Positions 8,048-17,300 of a stretch of DNA of 21,794 bases are shown one piece after another (within the stretch, counting starts at the first letter, position 1; each line of letters opens with the position of its first letter). The position numbers were made by a program, and so were the translations under genes. Below the pieces are notes generated by a model that saw nothing but the letters and a program-made list of their open reading frames with translations, was not told where the DNA came from and did no database searches. Source of the stretch: Oscillospiraceae bacterium (lineage in GTDB: Bacteria > Bacillota_A > Clostridia > Oscillospirales > Ruminococcaceae); assembly GCA_900766795.1 (NCBI GenBank), contig CAAFWX010000390.1, forward strand, positions 1 to 21,794, written 5' to 3'.

Positions 8048-9013
8048 ATGAAAACGGTTATTACAGACAGAAGTCTTTCCCTGTTCACGCTTGACGAGCA
8101 CGCTGAGCCTGCGCATATTTTCGGATATATCTCCGCGCTGCGCGACGCGGGGGTGCGCTTCGTCGAAATGGATTTCAGAACGGTCATGAAAATGACGGAG
8201 CTTCCCGACGGGGTGAAATACATCTTCCGCGTCACCGACCCTGTATTTCTCGACATGGCGGACGCGTTCGATTTTGACTACATGCTGATTACCCCGCTGG
8301 ACTACAAGACCCGCATTGACGCGCGAATCCCTGTTATTGCAGAGCTTCCCGGGGGAATTACCTGCGTGCCGCAGTTGGTTCACTTTGTGAACATGCAGGT
8401 GGGTGGAAAACTCAGCATGATTCGGCTGAAACGGGATTTTGACATGATGTCCGTTGAGGAGGCGGCGCGGTATGTGAACCGCATGAAAGCGGCTGTGACG
8501 GTGCCGTTGGATTTCTGCCCGATGAACGGAAAGAAAAACGCGCTTGACACGGCGATAAAGTTCTCTTTAGCGGGCGCAGACAGCATTACAATGACCATCG
8601 GAACAAGCACAAATTACGCTTCTATCGAGGAATATTTGTTTACTCTGATGTCCGTCTACAACACGATTCCGTCGGAGCTTGACATGGGAGCCGTCTGCCG
8701 AGCCGCAGTGTTCCACAGCATAATTTTCCGCAACGGCAGGGACAGCATTCGGCAGATAATGCGGATTCTCGACCGCGACATTTCGGGGCTGATAAACGCC
8801 GACACGGGCGAGCGCGTGAAGATGAGCGTAACGCTTCGTGACACTCAGCTGCTTCACCGCAGCTTTGTATCCGCGCTTGAGCACATGGCGCGGGAGGAAA
8901 ACATCCCGCCCGACCTTGTGAGAGATATGACGGAAGCCATCAGGCACTACAACGTTGGGGTTTTCAACGAAGAGCTTATGAGAAAAGACGGCGGCAAGGG
9001 GCTGCTTAACTGA
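8048..9013 (+). CDS. DRE-TIM/HMGL-like barrel protein with degenerate metal site
   Basis: The 321-residue product resembles the catalytic TIM barrel of the homocitrate/2-isopropylmalate synthase and HMG-CoA lyase superfamily, but only distantly. The N-terminus (MKTVITDRSL, then ALRDAGVRFVEMDF) aligns with the TLRDG and AGVxxIEVGFP region. Residues 166-200 (LDTAIKFSLAGADSITMTIG, then ASIEEYLFTL) match the helix, AGAD strand and GNAxLEE segment. The metal-binding HxHND strand reads FCPMN at 156-160, so both histidines are gone, and the DRE arginine context is not clear. It may therefore be a non-catalytic or altered-function member. I chose the ATG at 8048, preceded by AAAGGA; the reading frame extends upstream to 7931 without a ribosome site and across the promoter. 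It is the first gene of the operon, 47 bases before the HAD gene. Function unknown. Confidence 0.7.
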   Translation: MKTVITDRSLSLFTLDEHAEPAHIFGYISALRDAGVRFVEMDFRTVMKMTELPDGVKYIFRVTDPVFLDMADAFDFDYMLITPLDYKTRIDARIPVIAELPGGITCVPQLVHFVNMQVGGKLSMIRLKRDFDMMSVEEAARYVNRMKAAVTVPLDFCPMNGKKNALDTAIKFSLAGADSITMTIGTSTNYASIEEYLFTLMSVYNTIPSELDMGAVCRAAVFHSIIFRNGRDSIRQIMRILDRDISGLINADTGERVKMSVTLRDTQLLHRSFVSALEHMAREENIPPDLVRDMTEAIRHYNVGVFNEELMRKDGGKGLLN

Positions 9014-9060
9014 ACCGAATAAATAAAGATAAACAAACCGCAAAAGAGAGGAAACAAAAA

Positions 9061-9861
9061 ATGATAAAGCTTATTGCAAGTGATATGGACGGAACGCTGC
9101 TTAACGACAAAAAGCAGCTTCCGCAGGACTTCACCGAGGTATTGGACCGTCTGGGCGAGCGGGGGATTCACTTCGCGATTTCGAGCGGGCGAACCTACTT
9201 TGCCATCGACCACCTTTTCCCGAGCGAGTATCTTGACAGGATGGATTTCATCTGCGACAACGGCGCGTGCGTTATAAGCGGGGGAAAGACGTTAAGCGTG
9301 TCCGCGCTTGACCGGGATACGTTCACGGAGCTTCTGGACGCGTGCGACAAAATCGGCGGGCTTAAGGTGTTGGTGTGCGCTTCAAAGGGGACATATCACC
9401 TCAAGGACAGCTCTGCTTTCACGAGCGAAATCGCGAAATATTACAAGTACCATTTTCCTGTGGAGGAGCTTCGCGGCGTGCAGGACGTTATCTACAAGCT
9501 GGCAATATATGACGAGGCGGGAACGCTGGAGCACGGAAAGCCCGCGATTGACGCGATTTTCGGCACGCGGCTCAATGTTCAGGCAAGCGGACCGTACTGG
9601 ATGGACGTTATGGCGAGCGGCGTCAGCAAGGGCAGCGCCTTGGCTGCGCTGCAAAACGCCTTGGGAGTAACTCGCGAGGAAACCATGGCATTCGGCGATT
9701 ACTTTAACGATGTCACTATGCTTGAGCGCGCAGAGTGGAACTTCTGCATGGAAAACGGGCACGACGACGTGAAGAAGCTGTGCCGTTTCATCGCGCCGTC
9801 CAATAACGACTGCGGCGTTACAAAAATGATAAGAAAGTACGCTCTGGGAGAGGAGATTTGA
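9061..9861 (+). CDS. Cof-type HAD-IIB family phosphatase
   Basis: This is a cytosolic haloacid-dehalogenase phosphatase of the Cof/YbiV subfamily, enzymes that hydrolyse sugar phosphates, FMN or similar small phosphates. At 266 residues it has the expected length. All four motifs are visible: motif I Asp8 and Asp10 (SDMDGTLLN), motif II Ser41/Ser42 (AISSGRT), motif III Lys190 (GVSKGSAL) and motif IV Asp213 and Asp217 (FGDYFNDVTM). The C2 cap lies between motifs II and III. The ATG follows AGAGAGGAAA. It ends 3 bases before nspC, so the two are tightly coupled. The substrate cannot be read from the sequence. Confidence 0.92.
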   Translation: MIKLIASDMDGTLLNDKKQLPQDFTEVLDRLGERGIHFAISSGRTYFAIDHLFPSEYLDRMDFICDNGACVISGGKTLSVSALDRDTFTELLDACDKIGGLKVLVCASKGTYHLKDSSAFTSEIAKYYKYHFPVEELRGVQDVIYKLAIYDEAGTLEHGKPAIDAIFGTRLNVQASGPYWMDVMASGVSKGSALAALQNALGVTREETMAFGDYFNDVTMLERAEWNFCMENGHDDVKKLCRFIAPSNNDCGVTKMIRKYALGEEI

Positions 9862-9864
9862 CGG

Positions 9865-11016
9865 ATGGAATGGATTAACGGCGTGAACACTCCCTGTTAT
9901 GTAATAGACGAAGCGCAGCTTAAGAAAAATCTTGAGCTGCTGAAATACGTCCGCGAAAAGTCGGGCGCGAAGATACTTCTCGCGCAGAAAGCGTACAGCG
10001 CCTTTGCAACCTACCCGCTTATTGCGCGGTATCTTGACGGCTGCACCGCGAGCGGAATTTATGAAGCGCGGCTCGGGTTCGAGGAGATGGCGAAGCCCTT
10101 CGGCAAGGAGAACCACATTTTTTCTCCCGCCTATCCCGAAAAGGACTTTGACGAGATACTTTCCCTTTGCGACCATATTGTATTCAACTCGCCGCGGCAG
10201 TGGGCGAAGTTCCGCGATAAGGTGCGGGCGAGCGAGAGGTACATACAATCGGGAATACGCATTAATCCCGAATACAGCGAAATCGAAACCGATATCTACA
10301 ACCCCTGCTTCACAGGCTCGCGCCTTGGCACGACAGCCGAGCAGTTTTGCGCCGACCCCTCTTTGTACGAGGGAATAGACGGGCTGCATTTTCACACGAT
10401 GTGCGAGCAGGGCGCGGACGTCCTCGAAAGGACGCTCCCGCACGTTGAGGAGAAGTTCGGCTTTATGTTCGGGAAAATCAAGTGGCTCAATTTCGGCGGC
10501 GGTCATCATATAACCCGCCCCGGTTACGATGTGGAGAAGCTGATTTCCTGCATAAAGCGCATACGCGAAACCTACGGGCTAAAGGTTTATCTCGAGCCGG
10601 GCGAGGCGGTTGCGCTTAACGCGGGGTGGCTGGTGACGACGGTGCTGGATACGTTCGAGAACGGCTGCAAGATAGCGGTGACGGACGCTTCCGCGGCGTG
10701 CCACATGCCCGATGTGCTGGAAATGCCCTATCGCCCGAACATCATAGGCTCCGGCGAAGCGGGGGAGAAGCCCTACACCTACCGCCTTGGCGGCAACACC
10801 TGCCTTGCGGGGGATATCATCGGCGACTACTCTTTCGACAAGCCGCTTTCCGAGGGCGACAGGCTGGTTTTCTGCGACATGGCAATCTACTCCATGTGCA
10901 AGAACAACACCTTTAACGGAATACCGCTTCCCGACATATATCTGCTTCGGGAGAGCGGCGAGTGCGAGCTGATAAAGCGCTTCGGCTATGAGGACTTTAA
11001 GGGGAGATTGTCATGA
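9865..11016 (+). CDS. nspC: Carboxynorspermidine decarboxylase
   Basis: NspC is a PLP-dependent fold-III decarboxylase that converts carboxynorspermidine or carboxyspermidine to norspermidine or spermidine, the last step of the alternative polyamine route common in gut Firmicutes. The 383-residue protein begins NGVNTPCYVIDEAQLKKNL. It has the PLP lysine Lys42 (LLAQKAYS), the barrel histidines HFHTMCE (175-181), the phosphate-binding NFGGGHH (209-215), YLEPGEA (242-248) and the cysteine/aspartate motif TCLAGDIIGDY (312-322). The YLEPGEAVALNAG and CDMAIYSMCKNNTFNG segments favour NspC over DAP or ornithine decarboxylases. Its start lies 3 bases after the HAD stop, and its end overlaps the next gene by 4 bases (ATGA). 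The partner carboxynorspermidine dehydrogenase is not in this window. Confidence 0.93.
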   Translation: MEWINGVNTPCYVIDEAQLKKNLELLKYVREKSGAKILLAQKAYSAFATYPLIARYLDGCTASGIYEARLGFEEMAKPFGKENHIFSPAYPEKDFDEILSLCDHIVFNSPRQWAKFRDKVRASERYIQSGIRINPEYSEIETDIYNPCFTGSRLGTTAEQFCADPSLYEGIDGLHFHTMCEQGADVLERTLPHVEEKFGFMFGKIKWLNFGGGHHITRPGYDVEKLISCIKRIRETYGLKVYLEPGEAVALNAGWLVTTVLDTFENGCKIAVTDASAACHMPDVLEMPYRPNIIGSGEAGEKPYTYRLGGNTCLAGDIIGDYSFDKPLSEGDRLVFCDMAIYSMCKNNTFNGIPLPDIYLLRESGECELIKRFGYEDFKGRLS

Positions 11017-11369
11017 TAAAAGAGCTTGAAGAAAGAATGTGGGAAGCCGCAAAGAACCGCGACGCGGCGGCTTTTCTGGAGGTTGTTGACGAGAACGCCG
11101 TTATGGTTTGCGGCGGGCTTCGCTGCACGGGCAGGGAGTACGCGGGGTTTATCCGAGAATTTGACTGCCGCAGCTTTGAGTTTCTCGAATTTGAGGAGGT
11201 AGCCCGGGCAGACGGCACGGTGCAGGTGCACTATGTGCTGAAGATGGAGGTTGCGAGCGAGGAAAACAGCGACCTTGCGGGAGTGTTCCACATCACCTCA
11301 ACGTGGCAGAAAAAGGAAAACGGCTGGCGGCTGGTGTTCAACATGGACTCGCGAATAATCTGTGAATAG
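11013..11369 (+). CDS. NTF2-like (SnoaL/DUF4440-type) small protein
   Basis: A 118-residue soluble protein with the pattern of the NTF2-like cone fold: an N-terminal helix pair (LEERMWEAAKNRDAAAFLEVV), then strands with AVMVCGG and ending in TSTWQKKENGWRLVFNMDSRI, typical of DUF4440/SnoaL-like proteins. Such proteins bind small ligands or isomerise them; no specific function follows. It overlaps the nspC stop by ATGA, so translation is coupled to nspC. Confidence 0.75.
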   Translation: MIKELEERMWEAAKNRDAAAFLEVVDENAVMVCGGLRCTGREYAGFIREFDCRSFEFLEFEEVARADGTVQVHYVLKMEVASEENSDLAGVFHITSTWQKKENGWRLVFNMDSRIICE

Positions 11370-11383
11370 AGGAAGCGATACAA

Positions 11384-12109
11384 ATGCCCGGTTTGGGGAC
11401 AATAATAAACGCTGCGGGAATTATCCTCGGCGGCGTGCTCGGACTTCTGTTCGGAAAGGCGATGAAGCCGCGCTTTCAGGAAACGCTGACCTGCGCGTGC
11501 GGAGTGTGCGTGCTTTTCCTCGGAATTGCGGGCGCGATGGAGAAAATGCTGACGCTCGGCGAAAACGGGAAGCTTTCGGGCGGCGGCACGATGATGGTGA
11601 TTGCGAGCCTTGCGCTGGGGGCGCTTGTGGGCGAGCTGATTAATATTGAGGGCGCGATGGAGCGCTTCGGCGAGTGGCTGAAAAAGGTGACAAAAAGCGA
11701 GAACGACGGCGGCTTTGTAGATGGGTTTGTCACCGCCTCGCTCACGGTTTGCATAGGCGCAATGGCGGTTGTCGGCGCAATTCAGGACGGCATTCTCGGG
11801 GATTATTCCACGCTTGCGGCAAAGGCGGTGCTTGACCTTATTATCGTCATGATTATGACCGCGGGAAAGGGAAAGGGCTGCATTTTTTCGGCTGTTCCCG
11901 TGGTGATTTTTCAAGGGGCGGTTACGGCGCTGTCGGGGCTTTTAGAGCCTGTCATGACCGAGCCTGCTTTAGATAACCTGTCGCTTGTCGGCTCGATACT
12001 TATTTTCTGCGTGGGCGTGAACCTTGTATGGGGGAAGAAAGTCAAGGTCGCAAACCTGCTTCCCGCGATAGTGTTTGCGGTTGTCTGCGCGTATCTTCCG
12101 TGGTTTTGA
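11384..12109 (+). CDS. DUF554 family integral membrane protein
   Basis: The 241-residue protein matches the DUF554 (YdfK/YqgA-like) family. It begins MPGLGTIINAAGIILGGVLG, the Gly-rich first membrane helix, followed by GKAMKPRFQETLTCACGVCVLFLGIAGAMEKML. Central helices include MMVIASLALGALVGELINIE, and the conserved FVTASLTVCIGAMAVVGAIQDG segment is present. I estimate about six or seven membrane helices. The function of the family is not established; a transport role is only a guess. A GAGGAAG sequence 8 bases before the ATG serves as ribosome site. It lies between the NTF2-like and ArsC-like genes. Confidence 0.88.
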   Translation: MPGLGTIINAAGIILGGVLGLLFGKAMKPRFQETLTCACGVCVLFLGIAGAMEKMLTLGENGKLSGGGTMMVIASLALGALVGELINIEGAMERFGEWLKKVTKSENDGGFVDGFVTASLTVCIGAMAVVGAIQDGILGDYSTLAAKAVLDLIIVMIMTAGKGKGCIFSAVPVVIFQGAVTALSGLLEPVMTEPALDNLSLVGSILIFCVGVNLVWGKKVKVANLLPAIVFAVVCAYLPWF

Positions 12110-12127
12110 CAATTATAAGGAGAACAT

Positions 12128-12463
12128 ATGAACATTCAGATTTTCGGCAAATCAAAATGCTTCGACACCAAAAAAGCGGAGCGCTACTTCAAGGAGCGCG
12201 GCATAAAGTATCAGTATGTTGACATTCTGTCAAAGGGGCTGAGCCGCGGGGAGCTTGAAAGCGTTGTCCGTGCGCTAGGCGGGAAGATTGATTCCGTCAT
12301 TGACGAGAGCGCAAAGGACTTCGCCGAGATAAAGTACCTCTACGACGACGCTAAGCCCGAAAAGCTTGCGGAAAACCCAAAGCTTTACAAAACGCCCATC
12401 GTCCGCAACGGGCGGCAGGCGACCACGGGCTACTGCCCCGAGGTTTGGAAAACATGGGGGTGA
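12128..12463 (+). CDS. ArsC/Spx-family thioredoxin-fold protein
   Basis: A 111-residue protein of the arsenate reductase ArsC / Spx / YffB superfamily. It begins with a strand NIQIFGKSKC, the single redox cysteine Cys11 in a C-x-x-T context (KCFDTKKAERYFKERG), and ends with the family's cis-proline segment KTPIVRNGRQATTGY and a terminal CPEVWKTW. The usual Spx CxxC pair is absent and no ars genes are nearby. It is therefore better called an ArsC-family oxidoreductase of unknown substrate than an arsenate reductase. AAGGAG precedes the ATG by 5 bases. It ends 4 bases before the CNNM gene. Confidence 0.85.
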   Translation: MNIQIFGKSKCFDTKKAERYFKERGIKYQYVDILSKGLSRGELESVVRALGGKIDSVIDESAKDFAEIKYLYDDAKPEKLAENPKLYKTPIVRNGRQATTGYCPEVWKTWG

Positions 12464-12467
12464 TGAT

Positions 12468-13724
12468 ATGCAGGTAGCTTTTCTTATAATACTTGTGCTG
12501 CTGTCGGCGTTTTTTTCGGCGTCCGAAACTGCGTTTTCAAGCGTGAACAGGATACGTCTGAAAAGCATGGCTGAAAACGGCTCGCGCGGCGCACAGCGCG
12601 CCCTCAATATCCTCGGGAAATACGACAAGGCGCTGACGACAATTCTTATCGGCAACAACATCGTCAACATCGCAACCTCCTCGATTGCAACTATCCTTGC
12701 AATCATGCTGGTGGGCGAAACATACGGCTCGCTGGTGTCAACGATTGTCGTGACGGTGGTTGTGCTGATTTTCGGAGAGGTACTTCCGAAGAGTATCGCA
12801 AAGGACTATGCCGAAAGCTTCTGTATTGGTTTTTCGGGAATCATCAGCTTTCTCATGTTGATATTCACGCCGTTTTCCGCGCTGTTTATTCTGCTGAAAA
12901 AGGGGATAAGCAGGCTTATGCGAAAGGAAAACTCCGTGAGCGTAACCGAGGAGGAGCTTATGGCAATCATAGACGAAATCGAGGACGAGGGAGTGCTTGA
13001 GCAGCAGGAGAGCAACCTTGTGCGCAGCGCTCTTGAGTTTGACGAGATAACCGTTGACGAAATAATCACACCGCGCGTGCGGATTACGGCGGTAGATGTA
13101 AATTCCCCTGCGGAGGCGGTGCGCGAGAAGTTTTTGTCGGAGCAGTATTCGCGAATGCCCGTATACGAAAAGACCCTCGACAACATCATCGGCATAATCA
13201 CCGAAAAGGATTTCTTCCGCGAATACGAGAAGCGCGGAAACGACATTGCGGTGCGCGAGCTTATGCAGGAAACGCTGTACCTGCCGCACATGCAGAAAAT
13301 CTCCGAGGTGCTCCGCTCTATGCAGCGGCAGAAGTGCCACATGTCGGTCGTGCTTGACCAGCACGGCGGCACGCTTGGAATTGTCACGATGGAGGACATT
13401 CTCGAGGAGCTTGTCGGCGAAATCTGGGACGAAAGCGACGAGGTGAAAAGCCCTGTCACGGCGCTCAGCGACAGCGAGTTTGAGGTGTACGGCGACGTAT
13501 CGCTTAACAGCCTGCGCCGATGGCTTGCCGCGCGTGACATTGAAGCGGACATCGAGTGCGAAGCGCACACGGTTGCGGGCTGGATTATGGAGCTTTTCGG
13601 GAGCATTCCTAAAAACGGCGACACTACCGAAACGGAGGATTTTCTTGTTACGGTGCTTGAAGCGGCTGACCTGCGTGTGAACAGGGTGCGCCTTGTGATA
13701 AAGAGCAAGCCCTCGGAGGAATAG
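12468..13724 (+). CDS. CNNM/HlyC-CorC-type membrane protein with CBS pair
   Basis: The 418-residue protein has the classic layout of the bacterial CNNM (DUF21) family, often called hemolysin or TlyC but more likely a divalent cation (Mg2+ or Co2+) exporter. The DUF21 membrane domain spans about 1-150, with SASETAFSSVNRIRL (17-31) and IFGEVLPKSIAKDY (101-114) motifs. A linker EEELMAIIDEIEDEGVLEQQESNLVRSALEF precedes two CBS domains (about 200-255 and 265-320). The C-terminal transporter-associated (CorC/HlyC) domain runs from 335 to the end. I chose the ATG at 12468, four bases after the ArsC-like stop. A longer reading from 12366 would overlap the ArsC-like gene entirely. The next gene starts one base after its stop. 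Confidence 0.92.
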   Translation: MQVAFLIILVLLSAFFSASETAFSSVNRIRLKSMAENGSRGAQRALNILGKYDKALTTILIGNNIVNIATSSIATILAIMLVGETYGSLVSTIVVTVVVLIFGEVLPKSIAKDYAESFCIGFSGIISFLMLIFTPFSALFILLKKGISRLMRKENSVSVTEEELMAIIDEIEDEGVLEQQESNLVRSALEFDEITVDEIITPRVRITAVDVNSPAEAVREKFLSEQYSRMPVYEKTLDNIIGIITEKDFFREYEKRGNDIAVRELMQETLYLPHMQKISEVLRSMQRQKCHMSVVLDQHGGTLGIVTMEDILEELVGEIWDESDEVKSPVTALSDSEFEVYGDVSLNSLRRWLAARDIEADIECEAHTVAGWIMELFGSIPKNGDTTETEDFLVTVLEAADLRVNRVRLVIKSKPSEE

Positions 13725-13725
13725 C

Positions 13726-14325
13726 ATGAAGCAATTCTATCTTCTTCTGATAGTGCTTTCGGGCGCGTATCTTGGTGTGCAGCTTGCGGTGTGGCTTTGC
13801 TTCGGAAAGGTGCTTTTCCCGAACGCGGGGGAGCTTTTCGAGCGGCGCAAAAACAAGCTTGAATGGCAGACGGTGTTCCCGAAAAATCTCTTAAGGCTTA
13901 TTGTGTTCATCTTTGTGGGAGCGCTCACTGGGCTGCTGTGCGACGCGGCGGGGCTTGTCGGGTGGATTTCGCTTCCCGTTGGCGCGGTCGGCGGGCTTAC
14001 GTTTAATTTCCTGCTGAGCACGGTTTTTGCGCCGATGTATTTTCGGCTTAACCACGAGGGCGCGCCGAAGCCCGCAGAGCTTGAGGGAATGCCCGCTGTC
14101 GTGACAGAGGACGTCACCGCCGAGGAATACGGCACGCTGCGGATACAGCGCGGCAGGAAAAACTATTATTACCCTGCTGCCACCTCAAACGGGCGCACAC
14201 TGCCTGCGGGGACAAAGGTCATCGTGATTTACTGCGAGGACGACTTGTGCTTTGCGGAGAGCGAGGAGCATTTCTGCGATATTCTTTTCGAGGAGCAAGA
14301 GGAACAAAGTCAGGCAGGGGAGTAG
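13726..14325 (+). CDS. NfeD-like membrane protein
   Basis: A 199-residue protein with three predicted membrane helices (about 4-24, 55-75 and 78-102), followed by a soluble C-terminal domain (about 118-190). The latter (GMPAVVTEDVTAEEYGTLRI, then GRTLPAGTKVIVIYCEDD) has the OB-fold pattern of NfeD proteins. NfeD domains normally accompany flotillins or stomatin-like proteins, but none is present here. Its immediate neighbour is the CNNM protein, one base upstream, with GGAGGAAT as ribosome site. Family assignment is by pattern only and is moderately secure. It is the last gene before the terminator. Confidence 0.65.
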   Translation: MKQFYLLLIVLSGAYLGVQLAVWLCFGKVLFPNAGELFERRKNKLEWQTVFPKNLLRLIVFIFVGALTGLLCDAAGLVGWISLPVGAVGGLTFNFLLSTVFAPMYFRLNHEGAPKPAELEGMPAVVTEDVTAEEYGTLRIQRGRKNYYYPAATSNGRTLPAGTKVIVIYCEDDLCFAESEEHFCDILFEEQEEQSQAGE

Positions 14326-14346
14326 CGCCCGCCTTATGAATAAGCA

Positions 14347-14379
14347 AACCCGCCGTCCGGAAGAACGGCGGGTGTTTTG
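14347..14379 (+). terminator. GC-rich terminator ending the nspC operon
   Basis: ACCCGCCGT (14348-14356) pairs perfectly with ACGGCGGGT (14365-14373) over an 8-base loop and runs into GTTTTGTT. It lies between the convergent NfeD-like gene and the GHKL-ATPase gene. On the minus strand the stem is followed only by TTTGCTT, so it may serve both transcripts with different efficiency. Confidence 0.82.
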
Positions 14380-14388
14380 TTACGGGTT

Positions 14389-17300
14389 TCAATTCTTGGG
14401 CAGGGACTTTGCGTTGTCCTCAAACCACTTTGCAGCCATCATGGGCGTGAGCACGATATCGAGCACTTCCTCTGCGCCTTCAAATACCGTTTCGCCGGAA
14501 GCGCTTCCGGTCAGCTCGCTTGCTTCAACTATATCGTAGGTGAGCTGCGGGCGGTACTTGATTCGACAGTACAGGAACTCCGGAGGAATGTAGTCAATCA
14601 TCGAAATCTCCTCCAGCCACAGGAACGGCGACATGCCGCCAATGCTGATGTCGTCGATAATCCAGCCGCTCGAAGCGAAGAAATCGTTTGAGCAGAGATA
14701 GAGGGAGAAGTTGAACTTCTGCTCCTTCTCGCCGTTCATCAGACCCACGGAGAAGTCCTTAGTGGTGAAGCTGTTCAGAACCCCTGTTTCATATCCGCAG
14801 CAGGGGCATACGCCGCCATAGCCGTAAAGCTTTGCGTTGATGTCACGCGCGAAATAGTTCTTGATTATGCGGGGGTTCTTAATGCCGGAAATTCTCTTTA
14901 CCTCGCCGCACAGGAAGTCGAACTCCTTACGGCGGATAGTGGGAACGGGCTTGTAGTAATAGGGAATCTGGTCGAGCAGAACAACGTTCGGCTCCTCGGT
15001 GCTGGAGTAGAGCGCCTTGAGTATGCTCTTGTCCTCGCCGGTCAGAATGTACTCAACACATCCCGCAAACGCAGGCTTTGACATTCCCTCGCGCAGAACA
15101 ACATACTTGACGGTTTTCTGCTTGTCTGCGTCGGAGATGGGGCTGCCGATGTCGATGATGTTGATAATCTTGTCGTTCTCGTCAAGCAGCGCAATCTTAT
15201 CAAGACCGAGGTCGCAGACATGGATTGTGCTGATTATGTCCTGAATGCTTGCAGCCGAGCCGCACTGGGGAAGCGCCGCAAGAATCTCGTCAGTATCGAA
15301 GGAGTATCTTCCCGCAGAATAGGGGAAGTCAAACACGCGCTTGTTGAACAATCCTGCGTCAATGAGCGCGTAAACATCGCCGACGATTTCAAGCAGATCT
15401 GCGTTGGTGATGTTGGAGGGAATCATGAACTGCTTTCCATATGCGGAGAAGCGGTAGCGCTTGTTGATATCGAGGGCGATTGTGACCTCGCCGCCCTGAC
15501 TCTTAATCTCGCGCAGGAATGTCATGACGTCCTTACCGTTGGTGAAGGAGTTTACGAACAGCGTTACTACCTGATTGTAAATCTGGTGGCTCTCGAATCT
15601 CATCTCGTGCGCAGCGAGAACGTCGTGCGCTTTCTTCATGTTGGTGATGTTGATTTTCGAGATTTCAAACTGAATCGAGGTGCTGCCCGAGGTGATGACG
15701 AAGTTGAAGTATCTGAGGGAAATCCGGTAGCTTTCGCCGAACATCTCGTCGATTACCTTGAAAGCTTCTTCGAGAGCGTCCTCGTCTGCGACAGAGCCGT
15801 TTACTATGCAGCTGTTGAGCTTAAGCGCAATGATGTTCTTGAAGCCGAGCGACAGCTCATAGTCCTTGACCTGCTTTAAGTTGGACTGCATGAGGTATTT
15901 CGTGCCGTCCTGCGAGAACTCGTAGATATACTCGCTTCCGCCCTCGTCTGTGCCGGGAACGTCCCAGTTGTATTTCGCGAGGAGAACGTGGTTGTCGTCC
16001 TTGCCGTACCACTTGTTCATCTGGTCGAGGTCCTCGAAAAGCATCTTTTCGGCGCTTCCGTCCTCGTGCTGTTCCTTGGTGATTTCGCTGTGCTCGGTGA
16101 AGAAGCCGTTCTCTTTAAGCACGGTGAACATAACCGGCTCGTCGGTGTTCGGGAACTTCACGGAGATGTTGTCGCAGAACTTCTGCTTCAGCCCGCTCAC
16201 CAGAGTGGTGGTGGCAGCGTAGTTGTAGAAGAACTCGAAAACGTAGGTTCTCGGGCGCAGCATGTAGCGGTCGGCATTTTCGGGGTGGGCAACAAGGTCG
16301 AGCACGAACAGCTTTCCGTACTCCTCAACGACGGAGAGAACACCCTCCTCGATTGCCTCGGAAACCTCCTCCATAGCGTCGTGGCGAATACCCGCGCGGT
16401 TGTTGGTGATGTACTTGTTGGGAACGCTCACAAAGAACGCGGAGAGCTGCTCCTGAATGAACTCCTGACTGTTTGCGCGGACAAGACCCGTCAGCTCATA
16501 GGTGGAGAAGTAGTTGTACTTTGCCATCATGACCTTAGCAGCCTCGCGCTTAGAGCCCGAGATTGCAAAGGGAATGAGGTAAACAAAGCCGTCGCGTTCC
16601 GCGCTGATGAAGTCGGCAACGCTCTTTCCGTTTTCGGAGAAACGAACCTTCGGGATATCATTTTCGTCCCTGCGTTGCTCCTGAATCTTGTATACGATTT
16701 CGGGCTTGCCGTAGTTGATGATAGCGATGTTGAAGGTGCGCGAATGAGCAATCTGCTCGTCGTCAGCCTTGAGGTGCTTTTTCCTGATGAAAGCAAAGCA
16801 CAGGTCAACCATGTTTATGTAGTCGCCCTTGGCGCTGGTGAGCGTTACAAGGTTTTCGTGGAGCTTTTTCTGCTCGTCCTCGGGCAGCGAGAAAACAACC
16901 TCTGTGTGCTTGAACTGCGGTGCGTTGAGGTCAAGCTCGCGCACGACAAGCGTGCCGCCATCGTTTACAACGCGCAGCGAGTAGCTGTTGGAGCGCATTT
17001 TAAACCAGTTTACGTTGGCGAACACGCTCTTTGCGCCCAGACCGAAGCGACCCTCGCGCTCGGTGTTTCCGTCGTTTCTTCCGACCGAGAGATAATAGAA
17101 CACCTGGTCAAGCTTGAAGCCCGTTTCGTTGTAGGTGAGCTTTACCTGACCCTCGTCAAGAAATTCTATCATCACCTTGATGTCGTTTTCTTCGTAGTCG
17201 CAGCCGAAAACGTTCTGAAGCAGCTCGCGTATGATGGACTCTCTCGGATAGTCGTTCATCATGCCCGAAACGTTTATCGCGCCTCTGCCTGCGTACATGC

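Noticed and set aside
8048..9013. Authentic homocitrate or isopropylmalate synthase
   Set aside because: The HxHND metal strand is replaced by FCPMN and the TLRDGEQ motif is not intact; the C-terminal regulatory domain is also missing.
9382..10509. A 375-codon minus-strand open frame over the HAD and nspC genes
   Set aside because: Antisense to two clear enzymes with intact catalytic motifs; no ribosome site.
12128..12463. Arsenate reductase proper
   Set aside because: Only the general ArsC/Spx fold and a single cysteine are visible and no ars genes are nearby.
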